Positions 47,001 to 58,603 of a stretch of DNA of 64,000 nucleotides are shown here, in pieces. The DNA lies in contig OZ005621.1 in assembly GCA_963930655.1 (NCBI GenBank), forward strand, positions 5,567,001 to 5,631,000, read 5' to 3'. A program made the position numbers and the translations under genes. Position 1 is the first letter of the stretch. Every line of letters begins with the position of its first letter. The DNA is from Myrica gale. Lineage: Eukaryota; Streptophyta; Magnoliopsida; Fagales; Myricaceae. Under the pieces are notes generated by a model. The model was not told the DNA's origin, did no database searches, and saw nothing but the letters and a program-made list of their open reading frames with translations.

Positions 47001-50000
47001 CTTTAACTAGTAGTGTTTGCTTTTAATGTTACTGTTCTCAAGGGGTAGGATGAGGTATCCATGTCGCATTTGAAGGCTAAAAATACCTGCAAGGGCTGAA
47101 TCACATTAATACTGGTGCTATTTAGGCAATTTCGCCAAATGAACGAGACAGATGGATTTATACAAAACACCAACATAATGACATTTTTATCGCATCACTG
47201 GGTTCTCATGTCATCGCACCATGTTACAAGTGGATCATTGTGCTTCTAGAGGTGCACGTTTATCTGAGGAGTGGTTTGTGCTTGGAAAAATTATTTTTGT
47301 GGTCTTATACTTTTTAATCACTGAGGGGTTATGTAGCAATACTACGTTGGTTCTATTAAAGGGTAGAGTTGTAGCATTTGTAATGGTGCATGCAATTAGG
47401 TATTTGATTGACATCCGTTATTTGATACATTGGTCTATGTTTATAATAAGTTGGATTGAATTGATTGATTATGGCTTAGAAAAAACAGATTGATTATATA
47501 CGACAAATTTTGATTAATTCTCCTTTTTTTGAATGGTATTGAAGTCAATGGAGTGAATCATTTTAATTTGTAAAGTTTTGGGTTTCTAAGATAGAAAGGT
47601 GGCCTGGCAAGGTTGTAGAGTCTACCTTTTTGGGCAGGGGCAAAATTGATAGGCCAGAATGCTCGGGTGTGACGGGTTGGGCCTAGTGGCCAACCAACAA
47701 GGTGAGAAAATAAGAAGATATAAGGTTCTACGTGTCGAAATTGACTGTTAGGTCTTTATACCTTTATTAGCTGAATCATCTGCTTTTATTCTTCTCTATG
47801 TATTTTTCAATGATTGCCTGAATGAGAAAAAGCTTCCATAATTGATCTGCGCTGACGTTAATTAACTCGACTCTTAGTCCTCACATTTACTGTTGCATTT
47901 TTCCCTTTGTGACCTTCTAACAAAGTTTATTACCATAATAGTCATTGTAACTTCAGGTAAAGTTTCCACTCATATATTTGGCATAATCTAATTGCTTCGC
48001 GATTCTTGTGTTGCATGTGATAGTCTTTGCTTGGCAACTCTCTGACTGATTATTGCAATGTCAAATATCTCATTCTTTCTTGTCGTCGATCACAACGACT
48101 GGAACAATGTGAAAAACCCAGTCCTGGTATGGAGAAGGGCCAGTGGTGGGCATTTTGGAAAGTCTGTCTATTCGGCATCTTCATTCAAAAGACGATACAG
48201 AAGACGAACAAGGCAAAGTGAGAGGCTAGGAGCAGGGAAAATAGTCTAATCGATCAAGCTCAACGACCTGGAGAAACAAAGAGAACTTGGGATTGGCTGA
48301 AAAGGAAGCAATGCCATGGATTAGGAGTTAAATGGTTATGCATTTTTTGTGTGTGGATAACTTGGTGGATGAATGTGTGGGTGCATGGCATATGTATGCG
48401 TTCATTTGTGCATGCACGTTTTCTGGTATGGGTGTTACAAAATAAAACCTTAGGACTGCACTCCTTGATTACAAGGCAAGGGAAAGCAATGTCTTCATTG
48501 CCATCTTCTTACTTCGATAATTCTTATAGAATCCAAAGATTTAGGATAAAACAGTGAGTGTTCTTAGCTGCAAAAAAAGCTCTAAATTGCACTCCTAAAT
48601 TTGTCTTTGCGTGGTTGTTTCCATGATGTAACTCTTTTATAAAGTATGATAATTTGTTTTTCTTTAAGGCCATCTTTCTCATTTCCTTATTATGTTTGTT
48701 GATGTTGCAGCCGGAGCCGGAAACTCGTCATAGATTGTAAGTATTATCTCCTGTTTGTGAGTTTTTGACTTGTTTACTTTTCCTATTTATATGTCTGGTT
48801 TTGGTATCTGATATGTGATTTTGAGTATCTTTTAATCACTACATTCCTTCTCAGTAGGCAATTTCAATATAGAAAATGAGTTGGATACTCTCATACTCTC
48901 ATACATTCCTTCTAATATGTACTGTGGTGTCAGACTATCGGCACTTTCTACGAGTCTATGATCAATTATTGTGTCCATGTACCAATTTCTGTGAGTTTTG
49001 AGGAACATACACTGGACTCTCTTAGTTCTATAGTGAGTAGCATTGTATATCCCTATGCTCTTTATTCCTTTTTTTTATATATATCCAAACCTGCACATGA
49101 TTGTGTGCTGCATTGTAAAAGGCTTCTATCTATAGAAGGCTTGTTGTGGTATGTGATTGATATATTTCTCTCGTTGTCCTTATTGCCAGTCTTAATTTTG
49201 TTTTTGTTATTTTCTACAATAATGTAATAGATCCACAAATAACATATTCATTTATGTGGAACATTGCGTTACCTATCTCATTCTTTTTATTTTGCAGGGC
49301 ACTCTGCTTACCATCTCCTTGGCGTAAGTTCCTTTTTTTTCCCGGTGAAGAAATAAAAAGTTGGATGGAGAACTTGTTCAAAAATATTCTATTTTTTTGT
49401 TGATGTAGATCCAATCACAGGGGAGCAGCATTACTTGAATCGCCCACCTGTTTCCAGCGTGATCTCTGCTTCCCTGGCCCTCCCCAGTAACAATAATCCT
49501 AACAATTCTGACCCCCGTTCCGGATCCACTTCAGTGGATGGCCATATTAATGGTGGTACTCAGGTTTCAGTTCCATCTGCAGATTTGGAAACTAGTCGGG
49601 GGGAAGTTCACCATGTGCCAAATCTTGACTCAATTGCTCTTCCAGTTTTCCTTGGTCAAGGGTAAGGTTTGATGCCATGGTACTAATCAGCAATTTGCCT
49701 CTAATTTCTTCTTTTTATATATCTGAAATGTTCTGGGTAAATACTATACTTGATTGCTGAAGTAAAAGTTTGATATTGTTTATTTCACTGGTTTTTCAAT
49801 TAATTTGTGATTAACTTCAAAAGAGACCATTGTGTTGTTAAATATTTCCTTTCATTTCTGAAATCTGACCTGATCTTTCTGCCCTTTTTCTTCTTCATTT
49901 CATTTTGCACCATTTATCATCGTTCAACATTATTCTTTCCTTCCACTTCATCCTTGTAGGATTCATGATCAAACACCTGTTGATTCTTCGAGTGGATTAA

Positions 50001-50335
50001 CTAATCAAGGCAATATTGATGGAGGGATGCAACTACGAATCAATTCACCATCACCAGTAGTGCGTTATTCCTTGGCATCCATTGTGAGATCAAGTGGATC
50101 CAGTGGTTGGCTTCAATTTCGAGCAGGGCAGACAACACCCTCGCTAGAAGAGATTGAGAACTCCAACCGTGAAGCATCTGATAACTCAATTGACCAGACC
50201 CTCGAACGGGATGTTCTTGTTCATTACCGTCTTCTGGCAATGCTTGAACTTCGACTCGCCCATATTCGGCGAAGAATTCGCGCTGAATATCATCAATTTT
50301 TTCCTGACCGTGCCAATGCATCTCCAGACGCTTGA
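41047..50335 (+). CDS. RING-H2 finger protein (putative E3 ubiquitin ligase), six exons
   Basis: Exons 41047-41170, 44526-44683, 48711-48736, 49298-49323, 49409-49661 and 49960-50335 (TGA) join in frame to 320 residues. Residues 14-62 form the RING: CTIC, RCGHTFHLDC, then CPNC (C3-H2-C3 ligands), split by the first intron between FHL and DC. RINGs recruit E2 enzymes for substrate ubiquitination. The segment DCIGSAFNVKGAM.CPNC resembles plant RFI2-like RING proteins, but the following GQWLYANG of that group is missing here. An acidic stretch (TDEEEDNDEDYDEFEM) follows, then a Ser/Asn-rich region and an Arg-rich C-terminal helix (HYRLLAMLELRLAHIRRRIR). Introns 1 and 2 are 3.4 and 4.0 kb, much larger than elsewhere in the window. 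The two 26-nt exons are supported only by splice sites and frame. An upstream in-frame ATG at about 40942 overlaps the TATA box and was rejected. Confidence 0.85.
41925..41945 (+). repeat. GA microsatellite in RING-gene intron 1
   Basis: About ten ga units in the intron. Confidence 0.85.
42740..42985. repeat. Dispersed repeat of uncertain class in RING-gene intron 1
   Basis: The phrase cttaagcttttg(g/c)(g/a)ataag.(a/g)gtagatt.catgg occurs at both ends (about 42748 and 42942). Between them lie a ttcgagacttgactcc segment, gttgggcctccca and cacgtgagggggagtattagagaat. The direct terminal similarity suggests an LTR-type or other repeat. I recall similar text from many eudicot introns but cannot name the family. 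Confidence 0.4.
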
Positions 50336-50340
50336 TTAAG

Positions 50341-50718
50341 CTGCCAAACAGGTTAGATCATGCCCACAAGCTGCATAGTCTGTGATGGAGGCATGTATCT
50401 ACGAAGATGAAGAGTTGTGGAGATTAGGTATCCAAAATGGTCCCTGCATTGAAATATTTCGTTTTACTATAAGAACAAGACTTGAATAAGTGAACAACTT
50501 TTAGATTTGGGAACCTATCTATGATGCAAGCTGCCAAACAGGTTAGATCATGCCCACAAGCTGCACAGTCTGTGATGGAGGCATGTATCTACGAAGATGA
50601 CGAGTTGTGGAGATTAGGTATCCAAAATGGTCCCTGCATTAAAATATTTCGTTTTACTATAAGAACAAGACTTGAATAAGTGAACAACTTTTAGATTTGG
50701 GAACCTATCTATGATGCT
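50341..50718 (+). repeat. 190-bp tandem duplication in the 3' UTR of the RING gene
   Basis: Copy 1 starts ctgccaaacagg at 50341 and copy 2 at 50531; the copies run to gaacctatctatgatg. I count about three substitutions (tgcatagtc/tgcacagtc, gatgaagag/gatgacgag, attgaaat/attaaaat), so the duplication is recent. It begins five bases after the TGA stop. Confidence 0.96.
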
Positions 50719-50737
50719 CCATGCTTTTTTTTAAGCG

Positions 50738-50880
50738 GTATAACTTTGAACTATTATATGGCGTCTTTGATGGATTTTAGCAATATAGCTTTGAACTATT
50801 ATATGGTGTCATTAGACTATTTGATGGGTTTTAGCAGTATAACTTTGAACTATTATATGACGTCATTAGAATATCTGACA
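50738..50880 (+). repeat. Three imperfect direct repeats of about 45-60 bp
   Basis: The phrase (ta)act/gctttgaactattatatg(g/a)(c/t)gtc recurs at about 50742, 50788 and 50840, with a tgatgg(g/a)ttttagca(a/g)tat linker between copies. Confidence 0.85.
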
Positions 50881-51607
50881 TATTGCATGTTTAAAGCATC
50901 GTAGATCCGACAACATTTAATGTATATTGTGTATTTTTCTCTCAGGTTGGAGATATTATGTTTCCTTTTTTCTCAACCTTTGGGATAGTTGAAGGAGAAT
51001 TATTCTATGAGCATGTTTGTAAAGTATTCTAAAATACAATGTATTCAACAAAATTTGCAAAATTAACCTCCAAAATCTCAAAAAATCTTCAAAAACACAA
51101 ATTTCAATAGCTTTTCACATTAATTCTAATATTTTTCAAAAAATATTATAATATATCTTCTCCCTCCATACTTTATCACATAATTTCAATACTTTTTAAT
51201 TAAACAATTATATCAAATCATCTCTTCTTACACATTTTTACAAACTTCAATAAAAATTAAATATCTTTAAAACTTTTTAACAAGTTTTTACACAAAAACC
51301 TATAAAACTACCATCTACATAAATATTCAAAATTTTATAAAAAATCCTATAAATCTTATAATTTTTTAGAAAACCAACATCCCCTGTGCAAACCAACAAA
51401 ATAATTTTCATCTCAAAGAAGCAACACATTTTTTGAATGCAATTGGGTTGAGCACATTTGAATCATATTTCTATTTATGAGAAAAAAAATCATATTTGTA
51501 TTGTAACAAAAAAAACCCATTGGGCATTTTAGGTATTTTGTTTTTTTTTTTCATTTATTTAATGTTGTGACGTATCTAGAAAATGATAACATTATACATG
51601 AGAGGCC

Positions 51608-51806
51608 ATTGTGTTTGATTGCAGAAATTTTGGTGGGACCTAATTAAAAAATTAAAAAATAATCTATCCTTTAAAATAATTATTTTTCATTATAATATTT
51701 ATTCAAATCTGATCTCTTTACTTTTTCACTAAATTATCTTCACTCCTTCACCAATCTCAATACCCCAAAATTTCCACAACTTTAAAATTTTCACAATCAA
51801 ACACCA
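51608..51806. repeat. AT-rich MITE-like repeat, copy 4
   Basis: Ends ttgtgtttgattg and caatcaaacacc are inverted. The inner side has tctcaataccccaaaattt, the family core. Confidence 0.55.
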
Positions 51807-51827
51807 AATTTCCCAAAATTTTTCATT

Positions 51828-51937
51828 ATAACGCACTACTGGTGATGGTGAATCGATTGGTAGCTGCATCCCTCCATCAATATTTGCCTTGATGGGTTAA
51901 TCCACTCGAAGAATCAACAGGTGCTTGATCATGAATC
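51828..51937 (-). pseudogene. Inverted copy of part of RING-gene exon 6
   Basis: On the minus strand this 110-bp stretch matches plus-strand 49959-50068, the start of the last RING exon, including gattcatgatcaa, cacctgttgattcttcgag and ccatcaccagtagtgcg, with only about six differences including one inserted base. The homology begins almost exactly at the exon's splice acceptor. It lies about 190 bp upstream of the CAP-D3-like ATG and 1.76 kb from its source. Confidence 0.93.
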
Positions 51938-52127
51938 TCATATTTTTTAAAATTTTGATTATAATCGAAACTACTTTACGTTAATAACTGCCCTTGGTTT
52001 TTTTTTTTTTCCCGTGTCATTTCTTAGAGCGGGAATGCCAAAAGTTCAAAGCTTCTGGTGCGAGAGGAAGAGAGGGCTTGTACTATTGAATCTTCGCAGT
52101 GACCTCAAGACCTTCGCTGACGCATCC

Positions 52128-55100
52128 ATGGAGGAATGCATATGCCGAATAATCACAGAGCCCAAAGAGTACCGTCACTTAGAAAATCCCACAAATCCAC
52201 ATTCTCAACCCCAACAACCCCTCTCCGAGCCCACTCTCTTAGACCTCCACACCCTCGCTTCCAATGATTTCGAACTCCTCGATCGCCTCTACGACGACCT
52301 TTCGTCCAAGTCCCTCTCTCCCAACCACCTCGTCCGTCCGATCGCCTTGGCCATGGACTCAGGCCCCTCCCATTCGTCCCTCTTGGCCTCTAAGGTCTAC
52401 CTCTCTCTGTTTCTCTCTCCCAACGCCCCTGTTTTCACTCTCTTCACTCCAATGTCGTTTCTTTCTCTCCTTCGCTCTATCTGCCGGTCTCTCAAGCGTC
52501 GGCCAGCAGTCCCACTTCCTGACACCCAGGGAGAGGGGTCCCACGCCGTGGTTAATAGGAAAAGAAAGGGCAGTGGCAAGCGAGGCAGGGGATCGATAAA
52601 TAATGCCAGAGATTATCACACTGAAGATGTTGAGAACGAAGCGGGCGATTTCGATGTCAGGGCGTTGTTTCCTGTGCTTGAAAGGTTAGAATTAGTAGTG
52701 GGTTTGATTCATTTGGACCGGTTCCCGGATAGTCTGAAGTCTTTGGTCCAAACCGTGGCTGAGATTTCGGTTATGGCAGCTGAAGTCTCTGGTAATTCTG
52801 GTGCTTATAACCGACTAACTGGTTTGTGCTCGCGTGTTCTAAGTGAAGTTTTAAGGCCTGAGCATGGAGAGCAGGCGAGTACGGCGGCTGAGGTGTTGAA
52901 GTCGTTGTCACCCATAATTCTTCGGCTTAAATCTCAGGCAAGTACCTTTTTACGGGTTGTGATGAATCAGATGATGGGATTTGCGAAAGGGTCCGAGGGA
53001 GTGAAGAAAGCAGTCGTAAATTAACATATGGTGATTGAAATGTCTCGATGTGAAATTATTCATCCACTAGATTATACTTCTAGTACCGACCATATTGAAC
53101 TCGGGTCTCTTATTCAAGAACTATATTGTGTCAGTATGTTGCAAATTTTCTAGTTAGATGATTCTTTCAGTCATTTGCCTATTGCATGTAGCCTCCTATA
53201 GTCATGGTTACACCTAATGAGTTGTGATCAGACTAGGCTAAACTTTTGGCTTTTATGCCTTGCAGGTCTTTCTTTATTGTTGTGGTAGATACTGTAGAAT
53301 AATTTCTTCTCCGCTTTGTCTTCGTTTGGATTCCTGGTTTTGTCTAATTAATAGGCCTAATCCTGATCAATTTCATTGTTCTGTTCCTTTTCCCTTGCAT
53401 CTACTAGTATACCCTTTAACAAGTGTATGAAATCTGCATTGACTTTGCAGGCTCTCAGAACATTCTCAGATGAAAGTGTGACTATGGAGTGGCTTCATTC
53501 AGTTCCGCGTCTAATAACTGATAAATGAATCTAGCATTCTAGAAGAATGTGAAAACTTGTTTCTGGAAATGGAGGTCTTATTCCCTGAAGGAGTTTTGGG
53601 TCTTTTGAGAGAGCTTTGCAATGGATAGGTGACCCCCTGGGTGAAGAAAATTTGTGCAAGCTTGGGTAAGAAGGAACGACTTAAGCATAAAATTGTTATT
53701 GCACTGCAGAATATTGTAAGGACATCTGAGTCTCTCTGGTTGAGGCAATCCATGCCGATAGAGAAATGGACAGCACCACCAGGTGCTTGGCTTCTCCTAT
53801 CTGAGGTATCAGCATACCTTCCGAAAGCAGTGGACTGGGAGTTCCTCCATCATCATTGGCAACTCCTTGACAACTATAGAGCAAGAGGTGAGCTTAAGGA
53901 TCCACTTGCACAAGGAGACTCAGATGAAAAGGAACAGGGCATGGAATCCAATTCTGTTGTTTGGGCTGGGGATCATGTTTACCTATTGCAAACAATTTCT
54001 AATGTTTCGGTGGCGCTGCCTCCCGAACCTGCTGCGGATTTAGCACATAACTTGCTTAAACGAATTGAACAATTCAACATGCACTCAACTGAGGTATCGA
54101 TAACTTGATATCACTGACTCTTGTATTTTAGTTCCAGAGAGGATTCTATTTTTTCTCGTCTCAAATGTTACATTAACTTTCTCCTAGTGTGCCATTAGTA
54201 CAGCTCAATTGTAAATAACTCTAATGATTAAGCTAACTCATTTCAATCGATCTTATGGAACTTAGATGTTGATCATTTACTTAACTCAGAAGTTGCTCAG
54301 GTGGACTGAGGGACATGCGCTTGCTTGTGGTGTTTCATGCCTTTTCCATATCAATGTTTCTATTTTGGGTTACAGTCAACCATTAGTTAGTGAGTCTTTT
54401 TTTTGTTTAAAAAATTATTCTCTTCTTACTTTTTGCAGCTGTGTGTGTACTTAATAGGTATCTTTGATTGCAGGTTAATGCTCATGTAAAAGCGCTTAGG
54501 ACACTCTGCAAGCGGAAGGCTTCAAATCTGGAGGAGTCCGATGCACTTGTTATGAAGTGGGTAGGCCAGCTTCACGAATTTTAGAAAATTACATTTCATA
54601 CTCAACTAAACGTGGCAGCTTTCTTACACCACACAGTAGAAAGGGCAAGAGAGCAGGAGTCAAGTCCAAGTCACTGTCAGAAGCAGTTGCAGCAGTTATA
54701 CAGTTGGATCTTTGGTCATTGTCTGTCCGTCTGCTGATATGAGTGCCATTACTCCACTATTACACACCATAATCACCTCAGGAAATTCTGATCAGAAATG
54801 GAATAAGTTGCCAGGCACTACAGTTTCTCTAGAGCAAACAGCACCTTCTTTATACATTCAAGCTTGGTTGACAATGGGGAAGATTTGCCTTGCAGATGGG
54901 AACCTTGCGAAGAAATATATACCTCTTTTTGTACGAGTATGGTTATTGACTTATCATCATTGCTTTCCCATGGTCCTAAATAATTTTCTTGAAAATTGTT
55001 CAACATGTGGTCGTGACAAAATTCTATGGATTTCTGAGAAACACATACTTACGTGACATTGTTTTGGCAATCCTGTTCACCCACCCTGATCTGTCTTGAA

Positions 55101-57416
55101 ACAGGCTTGTCTCTTAGTTAAGTGTGAAGAATTCATTAGATACCATCAGGCATTCTGGTCTGTGTCTATATTTGAAGAAGCTGAACTTTTACTGCGAATT
55201 TTTTGTTCCAGATGCTTGAAAAGAGTGATTCTGCAGCCCTACGCAACAATCTTGTAGTGATTATGGCAGATTTTTGTGTTCGGTATACTGCTCTAGTTGA
55301 TTGGTAAGGTCTTTAAAAGATTCATTCAAAGGATATACATTTGAAAATCATCAAATAGTTAGATGATCTGCTTCTTATCACTAAGTTTCTGATGAATTAT
55401 TTTGGAAGTGAACATTTACATAGCAAAGATCGCAAAGTGTCTCTGTGATCCATGTGAACTTGTGAGAAGGCAGACATTCATATTGCTCTCAAGATTATCG
55501 CAGGTACATTTTTGTTCCAATGTTCTGTCATTTCTGATGTTATTTGTGTTCCAATTTTGATAATAGAGAATATTGACTTCATTCACATTATCAGAGGGAC
55601 TATGTGAAGTGGCGAGGGGTGCTATTCCTCCGATTTCTTCTGTCGCTTGTTGATGAATCAGAAAATATCAGACAACTCGCTGATTACCTTTTTGGGAGTA
55701 TTTTGAAAGGTGAAGGGTCATATTTACCGTCATAGAAGTTGGTTAACACACGTTTGTTGCTGGTCATTGACTCAGTTATAATGTGCTTGCAGTCAAGGCA
55801 CCTCTTCTAGCTTATAACAGTTTTGTGGAGGCCATTTTTGTTCTGAATGACTGCCATGCACATAATGGACATAGTGATTAAGAGCCGTTTTTTCTCCATT
55901 AGGTTAGTATGCCGTACATTCTGCAAGAATAAAAATAGCTCTATCATTTATACCTAGTCTATGTTGTTTCCAGGGGCAATGACGAGGATTCAAGATCTAA
56001 AAGAATGCATATCTACATATCTCTGTTGAAACAAATGGCTTCAGAGCACCTTTTAGCCACCTTTGCAAAGTTATGTGCAGAGATTCTTGCTGCAGCATCT
56101 GATGGTATGCTCAATATAGAAGACATTACTGGACAGTCTGTTCTGCAGGTACTAATCTAGCGTATATTTAAAACGGTCCATGTGTGTATCTGTGCTGTGG
56201 TGAGCTCACGCTTGTTCTTGTCACCGAATGTGGTACATGTGTAACTGCAAGCCTGCATATATGATGTGCTTCTGTACTTGGAGAGTTCCTTAATAAGAAG
56301 CTGGTATCAAGCTCACCAAAGGAGTTCAGCTCCTCCACAATCATAGCTTCTGATTTGCGAGAAAAGCTTGCTGAGTATTATTAATGAGGATCAGTGCCAT
56401 CAACTGACAAATTGTGAATTTGTAAACCACTGAAAATGCTCCATGTTTAGCCCTAAATAAGAGGCACCAACTTTCATGTTGTCTCTCTTGTTTTCGAAAG
56501 GATGTTCCTATAAAAGACATTTCTAGATTTCTTCCTTTTTCTTTGGGGGGGGGGGGGGTGGGCAATGGGGGTGGGGGAGTTCTAGTTTTTAGTTTCTAGT
56601 TAATTATCAATGTTTCAGTAGGTGACACTCATGTTTTAATGTGAAAAATCTGCCTCTTAACTGATTGAACAGGATGCTTTTCGTATTCTTGCCTGCAAGG
56701 AGCTCCGAATCCCTTCCAACCGTGCATCGTCGTCTGAGTTGGCAGACATTGATGAAGAAGGTGGAGATAATGGAGCATCCGGAGCTGCTGATAGAGGAAA
56801 GGCTATAACTCAAGCAGTCAGGAAGGGTCTTATCCATAATACCATCCCCATCTTTATAGAGCTGAAGCGGCTATTGGAAAGCAAGAACAGCCCCCTCATA
56901 GGCTCCCTTATGGAATGCCTCAGAATACTTCTCAAGGACTACAAGAACGAGATCGACGACATACTGGTCGCTGATAAGCAGCTTCAGAAAGAGCTTGTTT
57001 ATGACATGCAGAAGTATGATTCAGCAATGGCCAAATCAACTGCCGCTGAGGCCGTTGCCAAAATGCAAAAATCAAGTAGCTATCAATCTCCTGATGTTTC
57101 TAAGGTCACAAGTGGAAAAGCCACCCAGAATAAGCTCACCGACAAGTTGAAAAATGATTCAAAACTGGCCTCAGCAATAGCAGCTGCAGCCACAGCTCGT
57201 TCGGTGCTTCGGGAAGTGAACAAGGGGGCCTCTACACCGCCACTCAGTTCCTTGAATGTGCCTAAACTCAAATCTTGTAAAGATAGAAGCACTTCCCAGT
57301 GTGATCGACCTGTAGATATATTGGAATCTTTGAGGAAAAGACAGTCTTTTGACTCTATGAAGAAAACTGATGCCTTGAATAATTTGTTCTCTCATCAATG
57401 TGCCAATGAAGCTTGA
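52128..57416 (+). pseudogene. CAPD3: Condensin II subunit CAP-D3, decayed copy
   Basis: Remnants match plant CAP-D3, the HEAT-repeat subunit of condensin II that organises chromosomes. Exon 1 (52128-53024, 298 codons) is open: TLLDLHTLASNDFELLDRL, LSLFLSPNAPVFTLF, LDRFPDSLKSLVQTV. It then stops at VVN-TAA, where the family continues with LP(K/R)-L. Roughly 200 residues of HEAT repeats are absent before 53451. Exon 53451-54093 has a frameshift at ITD/NESS, a deletion before LFPEGVLGLLREL and an in-frame TAG before VTPWVKKI, then long intact sequence (WEFLHHHWQLLD). Exon 54474-54932 has two frameshifts. Further exons follow at about 55212-55303, 55415-55503, 55595-55709, 55793-55880 (ends in a stop, HNGHSD-TAA) and 55974-56148, with an intact last exon 56673-57416. 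Introns are kept, so this is not a retrocopy. Assembly error is the alternative; the number of independent lesions argues against it. Confidence 0.88.
56545..56578 (+). other. Potential G-quadruplex run in a CAP-D3-copy intron
   Basis: A run of about 14 G, then tggg, caat, ggggg, t, ggggg. It is the strongest G-quadruplex-type motif I see in the window, in the intron before the last exon, sense strand. Confidence 0.6.
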
Positions 57417-57493
57417 AGACAGGCTTTATGAACTTAACAGAGGAGCTTACAGGCATTGGTTATTTTGACTATTTCTTTTTCAAGAAAGAAGTT

Positions 57494-57499
57494 AATAAA
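57494..57499 (+). terminator. Possible polyadenylation signal after the CAP-D3 copy
   Basis: AATAAA about 80 bases after the TGA at 57414-57416. Confidence 0.45.
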
Positions 57500-58321
57500 A
57501 TATCTGTATACTGTTGACAGCGTAGGTCCTCTTGTAACTAATGCCACTCTCGGATTAGCGATTGCAAGCTAAAGTACTTCTTGTTTTTCACCAGTTCGAT
57601 CAGAAAACAATATAATTTAATTTATTGGTTTCTGTTAACCTGAGCGATGAATATGCTCCCACGCTGTTAGCTTTCTTGCCTAGTCTCTTTTTTCCGTCGT
57701 AGGCATAGCCAAACATACTCCCACGTTGTAACCCCTTTCCTTTCCCACGTTGTGTTGGTGTTTGTGTAGAAGTTGGTGAGGTGTAAAAAAATGAAGGATG
57801 ATGTTTATAGGTTTTTTGTTTTTTTTTTCGAATTTATTATTATTTTTATTAAAATAATAATATTTGTAATAAAAATTTAAAGAAAAAACGAAAATATACT
57901 CAATTCTACTATAAAGGAGGGCGACTTTTTTTCTTCAAACCGACAAAAGCATGAGTTGAACTTCAAGTCATCATGTCAGGCGGAAAAAAAGGTGGGCGAC
58001 ATGTCAGGCGAAAGGTAGTTCGGCAGGTGGATTTTTTAAAATTCCAAATTTGCCCTTAGTAGTTTTTAATTTTTAGGTTGTGATGGAGGGTGTTTTAGAC
58101 ATTTAATATTAATTTTTTCAGAGCAAAAAAGTAAACTGCCGTCCGAATCCTCTCTTTTTCCTGTTTTTCGCCGAACATGAAAAACGCAGGATTCAAATCC
58201 TGCGTTTTTCTTCAAACCGAACATAGCCCAAGTGTCATGATGCCGCATACAGAAGCCGCCCAATTGGTGCGCAGCGTGCGCTTCCTCACCCGATGTCATG
58301 GCGATAGTCAGCAGTTTCTTT
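57500..58321. other. Spacer before the first U2 gene
   Basis: No gene recognised. The duplicated phrase catgtcaggcg occurs near 57972 and 57998. Confidence 0.45.
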
Positions 58322-58322
58322 A

Positions 58323-58333
58323 GTCCCACACGG
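58323..58333 (+). promoter_or_regulatory. Upstream sequence element (USE) of U2 copy 1
   Basis: GTCCCACACGG closely matches the plant snRNA USE consensus (RTCCCACATCG). It ends 34 bases before the TATA box, the Pol II-type spacing of plant snRNA genes. Confidence 0.85.
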
Positions 58334-58367
58334 AGCAGGTGTGTCAGAGGAGCGAAGCAGAAGCTAG

Positions 58368-58374
58368 TATAAAA
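58368..58374 (+). promoter_or_regulatory. TATA box of U2 copy 1
   Basis: TATAAAA starting 32 bases upstream of the U2 5' end. Confidence 0.85.
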
Positions 58375-58399
58375 CACGAAGCAAGCAGCTGTACAAAGC

Positions 58400-58593
58400 A
58401 TACCTTTCTCGGCCTTTTGGCTAAGATCAAGTGTAGTATCTGTTCTTATCAGTTTAATATCTGATACGTGGTCCATCGGGCCACATGATATTAAATTAAT
58501 TTCTTGAGGGGGAGAGTCCACCACGGTAGCTTGCTGCTGGGGCTCTCGAGCGTCGCCAATGCGTTGCACTAAAGCACGGGCCTGGCGCACCCC
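58400..58593 (+). ncRNA. U2: U2 spliceosomal snRNA, copy 1
   Basis: About 194 nt starting ATACCTTTCTCGGCC; plant U2 is about 196 nt. The branch-point-pairing segment with GTAGTA (agtgtagtatctg), stem-loop I, the stem IIa region, an Sm-like site (ttaatttcttgag) and the 3' hairpins ending ggcctggcgcacccc are all present. U2 pairs with the intron branch point in the spliceosome. In stem-loop II the arms GTGGTCC and GGGCCAC pair fully. A plant-type 3' box (AGTTTAA, 58604-58610) follows. With USE and TATA correctly spaced, this looks functional. Confidence 0.96.
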
Positions 58594-58603
58594 ACCCAAA
58601 CCC

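Noticed and set aside
48058..48249. Arg-rich open frame inside RING intron 2 as an extra exon
   Set aside because: It ends in its own stop and lacks a convincing acceptor; splicing exon 2 directly to 48711 preserves frame.
58066..58599. 177-codon minus-strand ORF across the first U2
   Set aside because: It overlaps the U2 gene and promoter and has no protein family features.
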